Source: Lunularia cruciata
Taxonomy: Eukaryota; Streptophyta; Marchantiopsida; Lunulariales; Lunulariaceae
Direction: 5' to 3'
Length of the DNA stretch: 64,000 nucleotides
Assembly (NCBI GenBank): GCA_948567375.1
Contig: OX419755.1
Location: forward strand, 39,065,001-39,129,000
In this document: piece by piece, positions 1 through 11,218 of the stretch
Layout: every line of letters starts with the position of its first letter
How positions within the stretch are numbered: position 1 is the stretch's first letter
Notes under the pieces: model-generated
Seen by the model: the letters and a program-made list of their open reading frames with translations, nothing else
Databases searched by the model: none
What the model was told of the DNA's origin: nothing
Made by a program: the position numbers and the translations under genes

Positions 1-240
1 TGCAACAATGACTAGGAGTGCAATACATGCTCCAAAGCCTAGAGGAGCATCAATGGAGTTGGACACATAGGGAGGAGAGGTTAGAAGACAGGTCAGACTT
101 CCCCAATCTTTCACGCTATCTGAGGTATGCAGACGACATCCATGGTTCTTAGATGTCCCAATACAAGTGTGGTAGGTGGTGATAGAGTGCATGATGGACT
201 ACCTATTAGTCAACCACCTACTACTACACAGATTGAGTCT

Positions 241-444
241 AGCAGGATGTTGGAGATGGCTTAGCTGATTATGCGGTACCCTTTGTTTTCAACCAATGAC
301 ATGTTTACATTGGGAGTTGACCCAACCCTAGTGTTCCGGTTGGCTGCCACGCTTTGTGAGAGTAGGAATGATGCGGTTCCTACTACTAGAGCAGAGGTGG
401 TTGGTAGTGGAGCTAACTTGGTTGAGGAGCATGGATCCGTTTAG
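241..444 (+). pseudogene. coding-like fragment left of the Ty3 LTR
   Basis: One frame stays open for about 67 codons apart from one internal stop (TAG near 261), ending at a stop at 442-444 just before the LTR. The peptide is not low complexity and reads like part of a structural or polyprotein segment. I do not recognise a domain. It may be gag or pol material of the same or an adjacent element. Bases 1-240 show nothing I can assign. Confidence 0.25.
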
Positions 445-453
445 TGACCAATG

Positions 454-998
454 TGTCATGCCATTTGTAGTTCTGCATCTAGATGCTCGGACACTGGAGT
501 TCCAGTGATAGTAGTTAGAGTTATTCTAGTAGTTTCTTAGGGACTACTTTCCGACGGTTAGATTTCGTGTTTGGGGTACTGACTTCACGGTGAGGCCCAC
601 TGTCACTTTGCACCGTTTGCACCGTTGAGTGTGCCATCAACGGGACCGTTAGGGTTTCAGTGCTAGCTCGAGTCCAGGGGGTATAGTTTCAAAGTGAGCT
701 CCAAAGAGCTTACTTCTCTGATGTTGAGCCTTCGAGTTTCTGGCTATGGTAGACAGAGGCCGGCGAGCGTCACTTGGATTCTCTATGCTTGAGTGGGTGT
801 AGCTTGATTGTAATCAGTGCCCAATTGTTGGCAGTTTATAGAGTGACAGATCAAGTACTGATCTGAGTTGAGTTGAGAGTGGTAAGCAATTTGATTATTG
901 TGGCACTTTAGAGTCTATGTATGACTTATGTGTGAGTTGTACTTCTATAGTGTATGATGTTGACAGTGATGTATATTGTGTAGCGATGTATATACATC
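454..998 (+). repeat. LTR, left copy, of a Ty3-type element
   Basis: About 545 bp that aligns along its whole length with 2271-2802. Both copies begin TGTCA(T/C)GCCATTTGTAG and end near GATGTATATA. Shared internal landmarks include the segment around ACTTTCCGACGGT and the repeated CACCGTT motifs. The two copies differ by many substitutions and small indels, so the insertion is old. The right end is estimated from the alignment. Integrase sequence follows directly, so the usual gag-protease-RT part has been lost or the element is rearranged. Confidence 0.75.
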
Positions 999-1297
999 AT
1001 TGGTATGTTTTAGTGATGGTGGAGCACTTCTCCAAGTGGATTGAGTTGGTGGCACTTCTTGACAAGTCTAGTGAAGGGATAGCTTACTCGTTCTTGGATC
1101 AAGTTCTTAGTCATTTTGGTGCACCAGTTGAGGTTTTGATTGATCAAGGTACAGAGTTCTTGGGGGAGTTTCAGGTCTTGTGTGACAAGGCTTTGATTGA
1201 TCACCGTATTACCTCCCGGGATCACCTTGAGGCAGATGGCTTACCAGAGAGAGTGGTTCAGACAGTGAAGAGAGGATTGCAAAAGTATGGTTTGTAG
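999..1297 (+). pseudogene. Ty3-type integrase core fragment
   Basis: The translation carries the integrase core signature: VEHFSKWIELV near the start, then a segment matching the 'HFGAPxxxLIDQGTEFLGEF' type, which holds the second catalytic Asp (LIDQG), and further on a degraded version of the usual 'HPQADGLxERxVQTxK' segment with Glu in PERVVQ. The HHCC zinc finger and everything upstream are absent; the LTR end abuts the core. A stop follows at 1295-1297. The lineage is Ty3-like by motif; the assignment is secure but the protein cannot be active. Confidence 0.8.
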
Positions 1298-1699
1298 AGA
1301 GGCCACATGGAAGATTGGGATCTTTAGTTACCTTGGTTGGCCATGGGCTATCGGTTCAACCGGCAAGCCTCCTTAGCATCCTTCTCTCCGTACTTTCTAC
1401 TCTTCTCTATGGACAAGATCCAGATTTATCTATAGCCATTTGTTGAGATGCTACCGTAGTTTTGGACTTGGATGACCCCAATGTATGGATGAGCGCATGT
1501 TCTCAACGGGCAGAGATCTTTTGGAGAGTGATGCCAATGGTCTTTGAGAACTTGGTGATTGCTCAACATAAAGATACTTTATGCTATGCTACCATTTGAG
1601 GAGGAAGTTATAGACCCTTGATCCGTTGATTTCATCCAGGAGACTATGTATATCTATAGCAGAAAACACCGACGATACTTGATGTTTTGACAGGCCGCA

Positions 1700-1990
1700 C
1701 TATCTTGAGAGTGCGTGAGGTTTTACCATTTGGAGTCCTTGTGTTAGAAGGACGTGATGGTGTTGTTTGGAAGGATCATGTGCACCATGCCACCTCCTAA
1801 ACATTGATGGTACTATGGATCCAAGCTTGGCACTTGTACATGCAGGCTTGAGGTGTATGTTATGTGGCTCTTCTGGTGGAGCTGCTACTATGTTAGTGTA
1901 TGATAGTTGTTCGAGAGGATGGCATATGGCATGTATGATTCCTCCCCTCATGGTGATTCCTCAAGGATAGTGCTTATGTCCTAGATGTAC
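1700..1990 (+). pseudogene. PHD-finger segment of the Ty3-type polyprotein
   Basis: Downstream of the integrase core, the frame opening at 1767 reads CAPCHLLNIDGTMDPSL followed by a C4HC3 PHD-like zinc finger (about 1854-1988): CMLC, then a linker, DSC, SRGWHMAC, PPLMVIPQG and finally CLCPRC. One ligand Cys (usual CD in MLVCD) is Tyr, a stop codon lies just after PQG, and the Trp expected two residues after that Gly reads Cys. The pattern (GWHxxC, PPLxxxPxG, CPxC) is specific enough to call a PHD finger. Plant Ty3 elements more often carry a chromodomain here. About 1300-1700 and 1991-2160 are decayed polyprotein or untranslated sequence that I cannot assign. Confidence 0.65.
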
Positions 1991-2160
1991 TTGACCATTA
2001 GCTAGTTCATTCTTTATATGGTATAGATTGCAAACAGGCAACTAACGATGGGGTTCCATAGCACCCGGCCTCTTGATCTTTGCCCATTATAGGGTATACC
2101 ATATATACAGAGTAGATGGCTATCTGGAGTTAGAGGGACCTAACTGCCAGCTAGGAGGGC

Positions 2161-2263
2161 AATTGTGGCACTTTAAAGTCCATGTATGACTTATGTGTGA
2201 GTTGTGCTTCTATAGTGTATGATGTTGACAACGATGTATGTTGTGTAGCGATGTATATACGCA
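2161..2263 (+). repeat. partial LTR (3' end only)
   Basis: About 100 bp equal to the last part of the LTR (from GTGGCACTTTA to GATGTATATACGCA), lying 7 bp before the complete right LTR starts at 2271. It could be a partial tandem duplication of the LTR end or the remains of a nested insertion. Confidence 0.6.
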
Positions 2264-2270
2264 CAACAAC

Positions 2271-2802
2271 TGTCACGCCATTTGTAGTGTTGCATCTAGA
2301 TGCTTGGACACTAGAGTTCTAGTGATAGTAGTTAGAAGCATTTTGGCAGTTACTCATAGACTACTTTCCGACGGTCAGATTTTGTGTTTGGGGTATTGAC
2401 TTCACGGTGGGGCCCACCGTCACTTTGCACCGTTCGCACCGTTGAGTGTGCCGTCAACGGGACCGTTAGGGTTCAGACCTAGCTCAAGTCCAAGGGGTAT
2501 AATTTTGAAGTGTAGCTCCAAAGAGCTCACTTCTTTGATGTTGAGCCTTCGAGTTCCTGGCTATGGTGGACAGAGGGTGGCGAGCTTCACTTGGATTCTC
2601 TATGCTAGAGTGGGTGTGGCTTGATTGTTATTAGTGCTCAGTTGTTTGCAGTTTATAGAGTGACAGATCAAGTACTGATCTGAGTTGAATTGAGTTGAGA
2701 GTGGTAAACAATCTGATTATTGTTGGCACTTTAGAGTCTATGTATGACTTATGTATGAGTTGTATTTCTATAGTGTATGTTATGCAACGATGTATATATG
2801 CA
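2271..2802 (+). repeat. LTR, right copy, of the Ty3-type element
   Basis: Right-hand partner of 454-998, beginning TGTCACGCC and ending near TATATATGCA. The element as a whole therefore spans about 454-2802. The sequence from 2803 to 3275 is AT-rich and contains nothing I can assign. Confidence 0.75.
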
Positions 2803-3275
2803 TGATATTCTACATAAGAAAATAAAAATATTTATGCTCAATATATTTATTTTTAATATTTATAATTATAATTTTTATTATCATCATATTTAATATCCAA
2901 TATAAAATTTTAGTCTTCCCATGTTATAATTCGTCTTTTGTTGGATATTCCAACTCTTTTCTTATATCTTGGACCAAGAATCTGGTGATTAGCTTTAGTA
3001 GTTTTGACTATTATCAATCAGGGGATTCAATGGCTATATTATTTTAACATAATTAATTAATATATTATGATTTAAACATTTTGAAAAGATATGAAACGTA
3101 AACGTAATCTTAAACGTAATCTGTTAACCTAAATACAATCGAAGAGGTTTTTGTGCCTCCTTTGAATAGTGGAAATAAAGCATAAGGGAAATAACCCATA
3201 GAAGAAGATCCCTTCACTTTGGTTGTTTCAAATCTGCACAATTATGTTATGGATTTGAACTTCAGTTATGAATAC

Positions 3276-3293
3276 GAGGATTTGGACAAAAGA
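3276..3293. repeat. 18-bp target-site duplication, left copy
   Basis: GAGGATTTGGACAAAAGA here is repeated exactly at 3990-4007. The two copies flank the minus-strand LINE fragment precisely, so this is its target-site duplication. Confidence 0.9.
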
Positions 3294-3989
3294 AAGAAAT
3301 GCGATCGCGTAGGAAAAAAGAAGGATGGGAAGACCCCATCAAGCCGTACAAGGGAGAGACAAAAAAGGTAACATGGGGCTAAGCTCCAATAGAGTCTGTA
3401 TGAGAAATCTGCCCTACCGCACCTAAGATATCCAAGCTATGCAAGTCGTACGGTCTACACACAACTGGAGCATCCGAAGAAACATCACCTAATGTGATTG
3501 CTCTCCTATGGATTGCACCAGCCACTGCCCTTTGTAGAGCAATGGACACATGCTGTCTAAAATATGCTACAAAGTATGAGAGTGAGAGTGGTACCCCCTA
3601 TTGCCTAACATGATAAGCTCTCGCGCACTCCTTGACAAATGTATCAAATGCCGTGTCCATCGCTCCATATAACTCCAAGGCTAGAGGAACAAAGAGGTGA
3701 CCTCGCTGCATGCCCCTATACTTGGAGACCTTGCGACCTGTTGCTACACTCGCCGCCCATCCAGGGAGATGGGTAATCACTCCCTCCGAAACTGTATCCC
3801 GCGTAAGGTCTGTGACCACGACATCCGCTACTGTCACTTGATCATCTCGGACCAAGTATAAGTTTGCCCTGACACGTGTCGTTTGCAAAGCATACGAACA
3901 CTCCCTCCAAGCCAAGTATCCACTCTCTCACTCCATAGCAAACACTATGTCTCTAATGGCATCATGGGTAGCTCTCTTTTGTCCTCCAA
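3294..3989 (-). mobile_element. RLE-type LINE, 5'-truncated copy A
   Basis: Minus strand, with its 3' end at the low coordinate. It encodes the C-terminal endonuclease region: GGQ..ATHDAIRD (around 3960), YALQTTR, ANLYLVRDDQVTVADVVVTD, then GWAAS and LFVPLALELYG, with only one or two frame disturbances. It continues through the shared 3' untranslated tail (3300-3410) with the GATGGG/CCCATC hairpin. It begins only about 30 nt upstream of the HD motif, so it is strongly 5'-truncated. The 18-bp duplication on both sides marks target-primed integration. Closely similar copies lie at 46.1-47.5 and 52.2-55.7 kb. Confidence 0.88.
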
Positions 3990-4007
3990 GAGGATTTGGA
4001 CAAAAGA
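3990..4007. repeat. 18-bp target-site duplication, right copy
   Basis: Exact second copy of 3276-3293. From here to 4941 I see no gene; it is presumably the upstream region of the next gene. Confidence 0.9.
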
Positions 4008-4941
4008 GAATCGTGAAAGTACATAACATATAACATATAGTAATTGCCAACCAGAAATAATAACTATGACTTAAACAACCCCCAAGCAATGGTAACATCA
4101 ACGAAATTACAGCGTGGAAATGGTTCCCCATTGAAATACCGGCGCGACAGTAAAGTACACAGTACACACGGTCGAAAGAATTCCGATACTGTCGCGACTT
4201 TCTTCATGTACGCCGGAAGACAAAGTGAATGTAGCGTGGCTTCCATGGATGGATGGATGTGGTCGTGGTTGAAAGGGGCCGAAACCGGCAGAAGTCGGCG
4301 ATACTGGCGCGACGTCACATGGAAGTCGTAGAAGCAGTCTGGAGTTCGGCTATCGCTGTAGATATGGCGTACACTAGCGCTTGGCGCGATGGCGAGGTGA
4401 CGGGATCCCGGCCTTCGGTCGGGATAGAGACAAGAGGGACATGACAGTGGGTTAGAAACTGGAGATGCACATCATGTGCGAATTCGAGGGAGGGGACTGA
4501 ATCAGAAGGAAATGGAGATGGAATGGGAGGCAAGGAGGTAAATCAGGTGTTGGCACGTTATGGCGTCGGAGAAGTGCTTCAGGGATGGACGTGCTGGTGA
4601 ATAGGGAAGAAACGATGCCGCTCTGTTGGCGAGGCTCCAGCTAAAGAGTAGTGGTACGTGGCAATACTGTGCCTGGATCTGGTGTCCATTTCGCAAGAAT
4701 TGACATAAGGACGTTACAGTGACAGCAATTGTTGACTCACTGATACGCTTGCTTTAACAGTTGGCACCACCTTTTTGCGATTTTCACACATAGAGGAGCT
4801 CCAGAGCACGAGATTAGACGTCAATTCTGCCGAGAAAGACGGTTTCTGTGGGTATTGGAGGTTTTGAAGATTTGGCCGAGGAGAAGAGAGTTCAGATTTG
4901 ATTCAAAAGCAATTATTCATGTATTCTGACAAGGCAAGTTG

Positions 4942-5847
4942 ATGCAGAGGTATCTCTTTCACCGGTGCTTCACAACGCAGCTCTACTTGCGTCATCTGTC
5001 GACTTTTCTTCTGCTGCTGCTTCTTTTTCTTGCTCCTGGGCGATCCGCAGTTGAACTCAGCAGCACCGCAGGATTTTGTGGAACGAGACCTTCTTTTCCC
5101 ACGGGAGAACTTTGTGAGGCAGGGGAGGACCCTTTATCCCAGATGGCAAGGAGCGGAGGATGGACCGCCCTGGTCGTGGGAGGCACCGGGGCCATTGGGA
5201 AGTATGTCGTAGCGGAAGTTCTGAGGAATGAGAAATTTGCCGCGGTTACGGTGATCGGTCGTCGGGAAATTAAATTTCCTGACGAAGTGCAACCTTCTGC
5301 GTCACAACTCAAGAAGCTTAACTACAAGAACGTTAGCGATCTATCGGAGATGGATGAGTGGGAAGCTTCCGACCTCACGCCCTCGCAATACGACGTTGCC
5401 TTCTGCTGCCTAGGAACCACACGCAAAGACGCTGGATCGGCTGAAGCTTTCCGGAAGATCGACTTCGATGGCACGGTGAGCTTTGCGAAGCTTGCAAAGA
5501 AAACACAGGTGGAGCACATGCAGCTGGTATCGAGCGTTGGAGCGAACAAGTATTCATTCTTTATATATGCAAAGACCAAAGGTGAAATTGAGGAATACTT
5601 ACGAACGCTGTCGTTCAAGCAGTACAGCATCTTCAGACCACCGCTGTTGGACCGGGGTTTGGAAGCACGCACGGTAGAAAAAGTGCTCAAGGCTGTGTTG
5701 CCGTCTATCAAAGTCCACGATGTGGCTCTGGCTATGGTACGACAGGCGGAGCTGGTTTTACAGGCTGACAGTAAAGGTGAGGAGATACTGAGTCCAAAAG
5801 ATATCAAGAAACTCTACCAGAAAGAAAGTGTAGTCGTTCCGGAATGA
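4942..5847 (+). CDS. TIP30/HTATIP2-like NAD(P)-binding oxidoreductase
   Basis: Intronless 301-residue protein of the atypical short-chain dehydrogenase group related to TIP30/HTATIP2. The Rossmann glycine motif GGTGAIG is at residues 80-86. The VIGRR segment (104-108) follows the second strand. The active-site-like S197/S198 and Y209-x3-K213 (YAKTK) are present, followed by FRPPLL (231-236), as in the family. The core from Met68 (ATG at 5143) matches the usual length of about 240 residues. The upstream 67 residues contain a run of hydrophobic residues (about 22-31) that resembles a signal peptide or anchor, so either start may be used; the first in-frame ATG is 4942. Substrate unknown. The frame is clean and codon use differs from the TE-rich surroundings, so it is probably a functional host gene. 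Confidence 0.85.
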   Translation: MQRYLFHRCFTTQLYLRHLSTFLLLLLLFLAPGRSAVELSSTAGFCGTRPSFPTGELCEAGEDPLSQMARSGGWTALVVGGTGAIGKYVVAEVLRNEKFAAVTVIGRREIKFPDEVQPSASQLKKLNYKNVSDLSEMDEWEASDLTPSQYDVAFCCLGTTRKDAGSAEAFRKIDFDGTVSFAKLAKKTQVEHMQLVSSVGANKYSFFIYAKTKGEIEEYLRTLSFKQYSIFRPPLLDRGLEARTVEKVLKAVLPSIKVHDVALAMVRQAELVLQADSKGEEILSPKDIKKLYQKESVVVPE

Positions 5848-8800
5848 GAAGGGATACTCGTTCCGAAAGGTCGATTGGTTGGGGCCCCCCCACTTTTAGC
5901 AAGCCCGATACTGCTACCAAGCTTTTGCAGGTGTACGAGAGCTTTAGATCTTGTTACGTAGATCTATAAAAAGTGTAAAATATTACGATGTAATGATTCT
6001 CAACAGTGTATAATACGAACAGTTCAGAGGAATTTACAATTCATATGGAGCCGTTTCGGTAGTCAATTCTAGCCGCGTCGATTTCCGTTAGTTGCCGGCT
6101 TGGGGACTACGCCTTCCCGACTACGACTTGCAACTAGATTGAGAAGTGTTCTCGATCTCGCCCGTAGGGCCACTCAGGTATTTGTTTCACTGGGACCATC
6201 ATTTTTTTTGCGATGAAGGGACATAAACCTGCTTCTATGGTTGAATTTATGGCAGCGAGGCCTCGATTGCACCACTTTCGTATGATGGAGAGCCAAGAAT
6301 CATCTTAAATTCATGACTTCCTCGACTAGTTAGTAAAGAAGGGCAGAAGCCACCATTAAAGTAGCACTCCCTGGCTCCTAGATGAGTAGTGCAAGCAAGT
6401 TGCCAAATAATTTGAGCGTCAGGGCACTCCTCATGCTAATTTCCATATTTGCTGCCTACTCTTACTCTGGCTGATCGAATTTCTTTTCGATATAAAAGCT
6501 TACCACTCAAGATTGATTGGCCTTTTGATAACTCAGTTTCGGAGCAAAACTCGGGAGTTTAGTTCACTCGTCCGCAGAAAAATTGTTTTATTGCGAAATC
6601 AGAACTTCAGTGGCCAATTCACCCATTTCTCCGGCACAACTACATTCTACAACTACGGGTCAATATTCGTAGAGCAAGCACTTTACTATCACGTCATTAT
6701 CAGCTTAGCTCATTCTTTGATTAGTTTCCATCTCTTCAAGGACAATATTTTGGAGTAAGAGAGGTGGCAGAAGAGAGGTTACGCGACTTTGCGAGCTTGT
6801 TCATAATCTCTCACAGACACAACTTTCCCACCATTGAGGTAAAAGAACCTAACAATTAATTATGGAACAGGAACTAGAAAAATCTAAGAGTGCGATGGAA
6901 GCTCCTTTGTTACAAATCTTAACAAGCAATACACTAGTTGCATTTGCAGTTGCTGTTCTCGCCTCAGATCTCCATATTGCTGAAAGTCAGAGACTGGTAG
7001 AGTCGTGATTAACCCATCAGGAACTCAAAGCAGAATCCTGTAACTAAGTGTGATTGAGCTGTAGAGATTTTAGTATATGCATACAACAGAAGCAATTCAT
7101 CAAATCGTATGTTCCTGACTAAACGGTCTGTAGTCTCCTCCTTGCCTGTCTAAATGTGCCCTTATATTAACCATCATCACCGAGCAGAATTCTGAATCAG
7201 TGGTTTTCGTTTCACTAACGAAGCACAAAATATGAATGCAAGGTAGAGGGCTATAAGGTGGCCACATTGGCATGGACCAGAGAAGAATATGGCGGCCCTC
7301 TACTAGAAAGTTTCCAACGATCATTCAATCTGTCCAGTCAGTCTTTATAACCGCTGGTTGTAGTATGACGAAAATGCTATAGCGAGGAGAAAGAGAGGAT
7401 GCCAGTAGAACTCCTGGCAAGAGTATCTGTCTCATCACGACGATTTAGCATGGCGATGTAAATCACGCGAGGAATCATTAGGGTACAATACAGTCGATCC
7501 CGAACGCTCATTGAATGTGTCCTTCTCATGCGCTGATCAACGTTCCATATCCCACATCTCCAGGGCCCTCCTCACCTTCCTGCTGATCAGGAGCTGCACC
7601 AGATATCCGTGGCCGTACTGTACTTACGCATGGCTCAATAACTCCTACAAACTCATTTGAAAACTGGATTCGTGCCTCTGACATGACAATGACGGAAGCT
7701 TACAGCGCAGCCAATTTGTGTTGAGTTGATAGAAACAACGCGTACTTCTCAGCTCTTCTGGTATGGTGAAGACTACTAAGCGTGTGCATAGTTATCTCCA
7801 CCATGTCGTTCAACACGTCTGCGGTCAGTCCTGTTCGGGCTTTGCATGGCCTTCTGGGAGACACTTATTTTGTGAGCTTCGCTGCCTGAAGTTTGAGAGT
7901 AAAGTCTTAGACAGAGCAGACAGTACAAAGCTCGAGATTTGTCGAAGAGAATCTGTTTGATACCGGTGGGTCAAGTCGGGGTTTGGCAAAGCAGGTACTT
8001 TGATTCATGTGCACCTTCCAACGTTGCGGTCCGTAGTTAGACTTCGTTAGGACTGATTGCAATTAGTCATTGTGTTTTAGCTGCAGACACTGTGAATATC
8101 ACACAGATTTGGCGTGTTGTATTCGTTTGGACTACAATAGCGATATAACTAAATTAAGGTCCATTGCAATCCTGCGTTTGTTTTTGCGCTTATGTTCTTC
8201 GGGTGTCCACCACGTTTCAGTTACATTGTTGCAAAGAGACTGACAAAACGCAAACGAGCTAGTGTATGTGGTTATGTTCAGTTGTGCAACGCTTTGATGT
8301 CCTCATGCGTTTTGATGCTCTAAGCAGAACTCCGAGCAAAATAGGCCAGAAGCTCATTTCACAGTTTAAGCTGATCTTATGTGACGCAATGTGGAGACAC
8401 TTTGCTAAGGCTTTGGATACCCATAACCCATAACCCGTTCGAGTCCACTATCAGTTGAAGCAATAGCGAGTCATCCTTGCCATCACTCCTTCACTCAAAA
8501 GCTTCCATGGAGGATGTATGACTCATCGTTTTCAAGTTTATAACCGGTTGAAATTGTTCATTCTCGGGTTTCAAATCTAGATTCTAATACATAGATTGCG
8601 CATGTGCAATGGGCATTCTTTCTACATTTCCGGTCACTCTACGTATTCTAACTATGTTACAACAGCTTTCCAGTTTACGCGAGAGTTAGTGGAGGAGCTG
8701 TGGTTCGGTGGACTAGCATTTCCCCTCCATTTAACGGGGTGCAGCGTTTAACACGTAAGCTGCCATTTGCGATCGAAATGCGGCAGAAGGCGGACCTGGT

Positions 8801-8871
8801 ATGGGGAATACAACCTCAAAACGGTGCCTTTAGTGACTCAAAACATGCATCCTATAAATTATAAGCTTATT
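5848..8871. other. intergenic, unassigned
   Basis: No recognisable gene or element. The only small frame worth recording is 6862-7008 (plus), a 48-codon ATG-to-stop frame with charged N-terminus and a short hydrophobic middle. It could be chance. Bases just after 5847 should hold the 3' untranslated region of the TIP30-like gene. Confidence 0.4.
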
Positions 8872-8881
8872 AGCTTTCAAC

Positions 8882-8938
8882 TGGATGTGAGAAGCAGGCG
8901 ACCGCGTAGAAAAAACGAAGGATGGGAAGACCCCATCA
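8882..8938 (-). mobile_element. solo LINE 3' tail (57 bp) with flanking direct repeat
   Basis: This holds only the last 50-60 nt of the RLE-LINE 3' tail: GGCGACCGCGTAG, the A-rich stretch, then GGATGGGAAGACCCCATC. It is flanked by AGCTTTCAAC at 8872-8881 and again at 8939-8948, a 10-bp direct repeat that reads as a target-site duplication and may extend imperfectly. It is thus an extreme 5'-truncated insertion, or a tail-only element. Confidence 0.75.
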
Positions 8939-9214
8939 AGCTTTCAACCAGATTCAAACTCAGTTGTGCATAACAGCTCATGATCAGGCCGTGCATACTC
9001 GTTAAAAAGTAGGAGCTCAGGTTTTAAACTAGTCAACATGCCTGTGATATAACAGGCCCGTAGGTTTGTTTCTGGATCTAAAGTTAGTCTAAAACTCTCG
9101 TTCTGCCCAATTCTCGTCATTCGCAATGTTGCAATCCAGTACGCTTCTAAAATTCGATGATATCACAAAGTTTGGTGGGACTTTCATACTACATATATTT
9201 GATATGGAGATGAT

Positions 9215-9673
9215 TCAGTAAGGGAATTTACTAGTGAACAAAAGAGAAGGATGGAGAACTTCCGAGTTCAGGGGAGGCACAACGTGCTTCCCGAAGTCAG
9301 CCGCTTTACAGACTTCTTTCTGTGAGTTTTGCTTGAGCACGTCCGACGAAAAGTCAAGTACTGGCTGCTTGAAACTGTCACTCGAGACCTCACCTTTGTC
9401 TCCATCTTCCTTAACAAGGAGAAACTCCATCAATGACTCAGCACCAGAAATTTGCTTCTCGCCACGGCAAAGATACCAAAGTACAGTAGGTCGAAATCGG
9501 AGATAAATGTTGAACTTGACGTGGAAATTAAAGCTGGGACCGGCAAAACCGCCTGTAGCATGAGACGGTGTAAGTTTCCCCACCATGATGATAATGGAGG
9601 GCTGTTGTCTGATCGTCCAACAGCTATCAACCATCCAACAGCTAACGAGGGGAAAACACTTGGACAAATACAA
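9215..9673 (-). other. unrecognised long open frame
   Basis: A 152-codon minus-strand frame with ordinary protein-like composition in its middle part. No domain is recognised and the opposite strand is also open for about 90 codons, so coding status is uncertain. It may be an exon of an unannotated gene or chance. Surrounding sequence to 11421 shows no assignable gene. Confidence 0.2.
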
Positions 9674-11218
9674 GCTCTGGACACTTCAAACATCTGGTCT
9701 CCATGACAGAAAGATGAGCTGCCGAGATAATGTCGTACCTACGCGTACCTCTGAAGATCGTCGGCGTGCACTGGAAGATTCACACAGATTTTATTCCATT
9801 AGAAACTAGGCGTAACAGGTAATTGAGTGAGACATTGTTTGGGTTCTTGTTCGCCATCCTGAGTCCCTTGGTAGCGAAACTCAAACGTCGAGCAAAAGAA
9901 GCTCCCAGATGAGCTTTTCGAAGTTCTCCACGTAGGACTCCTAAGTGGAGAAATCGTGGCTTTTGTACCCTAAACGTGGCTTTTATGCTCTGCACCCGAC
10001 AACCAGAATAGCTTGCCTTTAAGGGCCCTGAATGAATTCGAAAAGTCCTGTACGTAGAACAAGCTTTCGAGAATTATCAACAAGGTAGAGGAAGCAACAT
10101 CCCGTTCATCAACATTCTCCTGAATCTTCACGCGATCAACGATGCGGATTCAGATTTCAGACTTTCCGCAAAATTCCTTGGCCGTAGCAGCTTAGTTCCA
10201 TGGATCATATGAAAAGACTCAGCCTTGAGAGCAGAAAGTGGCCAACTTGTTGATCTTTTTGCAGTACGTCTGTAGCTCTCCTGAGGTCTTTACCTCATCA
10301 CTCGTGTATGGCCTTTTACAAGAGAATCTCTCTTTCTCGGTATTGGTCATAGTGCAAGAACAGAGTGTTCGGTGTTGGAATTTTTTTGCTCAGAATTGGT
10401 AGTCCTTGGTTATTAGCAATCATTCTTTGAATCGTGTAATTAGATTTCTTGTTTGTTATAGTTAAACCAATGACCGCGTCAACTTCAGCAATTGCAGGTT
10501 TGAGATAACCCGTATGTCTACCGGATACATTCTTCTATTCTATGAGAATATGAGTGAGATTTTCCACGACCGAAAGAATCACACTACAAACCTAAACTAG
10601 TAGGCTAATCTGAGTTAGAGCTCTCGGATTACCATATAACTATAAGCTACGGATTTGGTATATAGCAGATGAGAACCTCACTCGCTCAAGCTACCACGAT
10701 TGGTACTCCTGCAGCTCTTACAGTATCCAGGATCCATCCATATCGAGAAGGCAGTATAGATGGTCTCCTGCTGAAAATTCGTTGTCATCATTGGTGGCCC
10801 ACTAGAACAAGTGGCCAACGATTTCTAAACTCCATATATTCATTCACTCCTCTGCGGACTGTTGTACTAGCTTTCCAGCTTACTCGTTCTTTGTTGTACT
10901 TTCTTTTAAACAAAGGAGAATTGCTAGTAATAAATACGCACGCCAAGCAACATTGCTCCCTAACACGTACATGGTAGGTTCAAACACGTTCGGGCAAAAG
11001 GCGAAAATACGGTTCTTGAGCGATGAACAGCCTTGTGTAGGGACACAAGGCTCTCAACAGCGCCAAACAGACGGGTTTCTCTTCTTTAAGGACATCCTCT
11101 CTGCAATGGAAGTTCAACAAATTCTTGCTTTCATATCAACAACTCATGAGACAAGTCTGTGGAAAAGCAAATAAGACACCATCCTTTCAATTAGCCTCCT
11201 CAGAGAGGAGTTAAGAAG

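Noticed and set aside
5322-5807. 161-codon minus-strand frame
   Set aside because: Shadow of the TIP30-like coding sequence on the other strand.
8893-8938. LINE tail as a hammerhead or HDV-like ribozyme
   Set aside because: The conserved core sequences of those ribozymes are not present; only simple stem-loops are seen.
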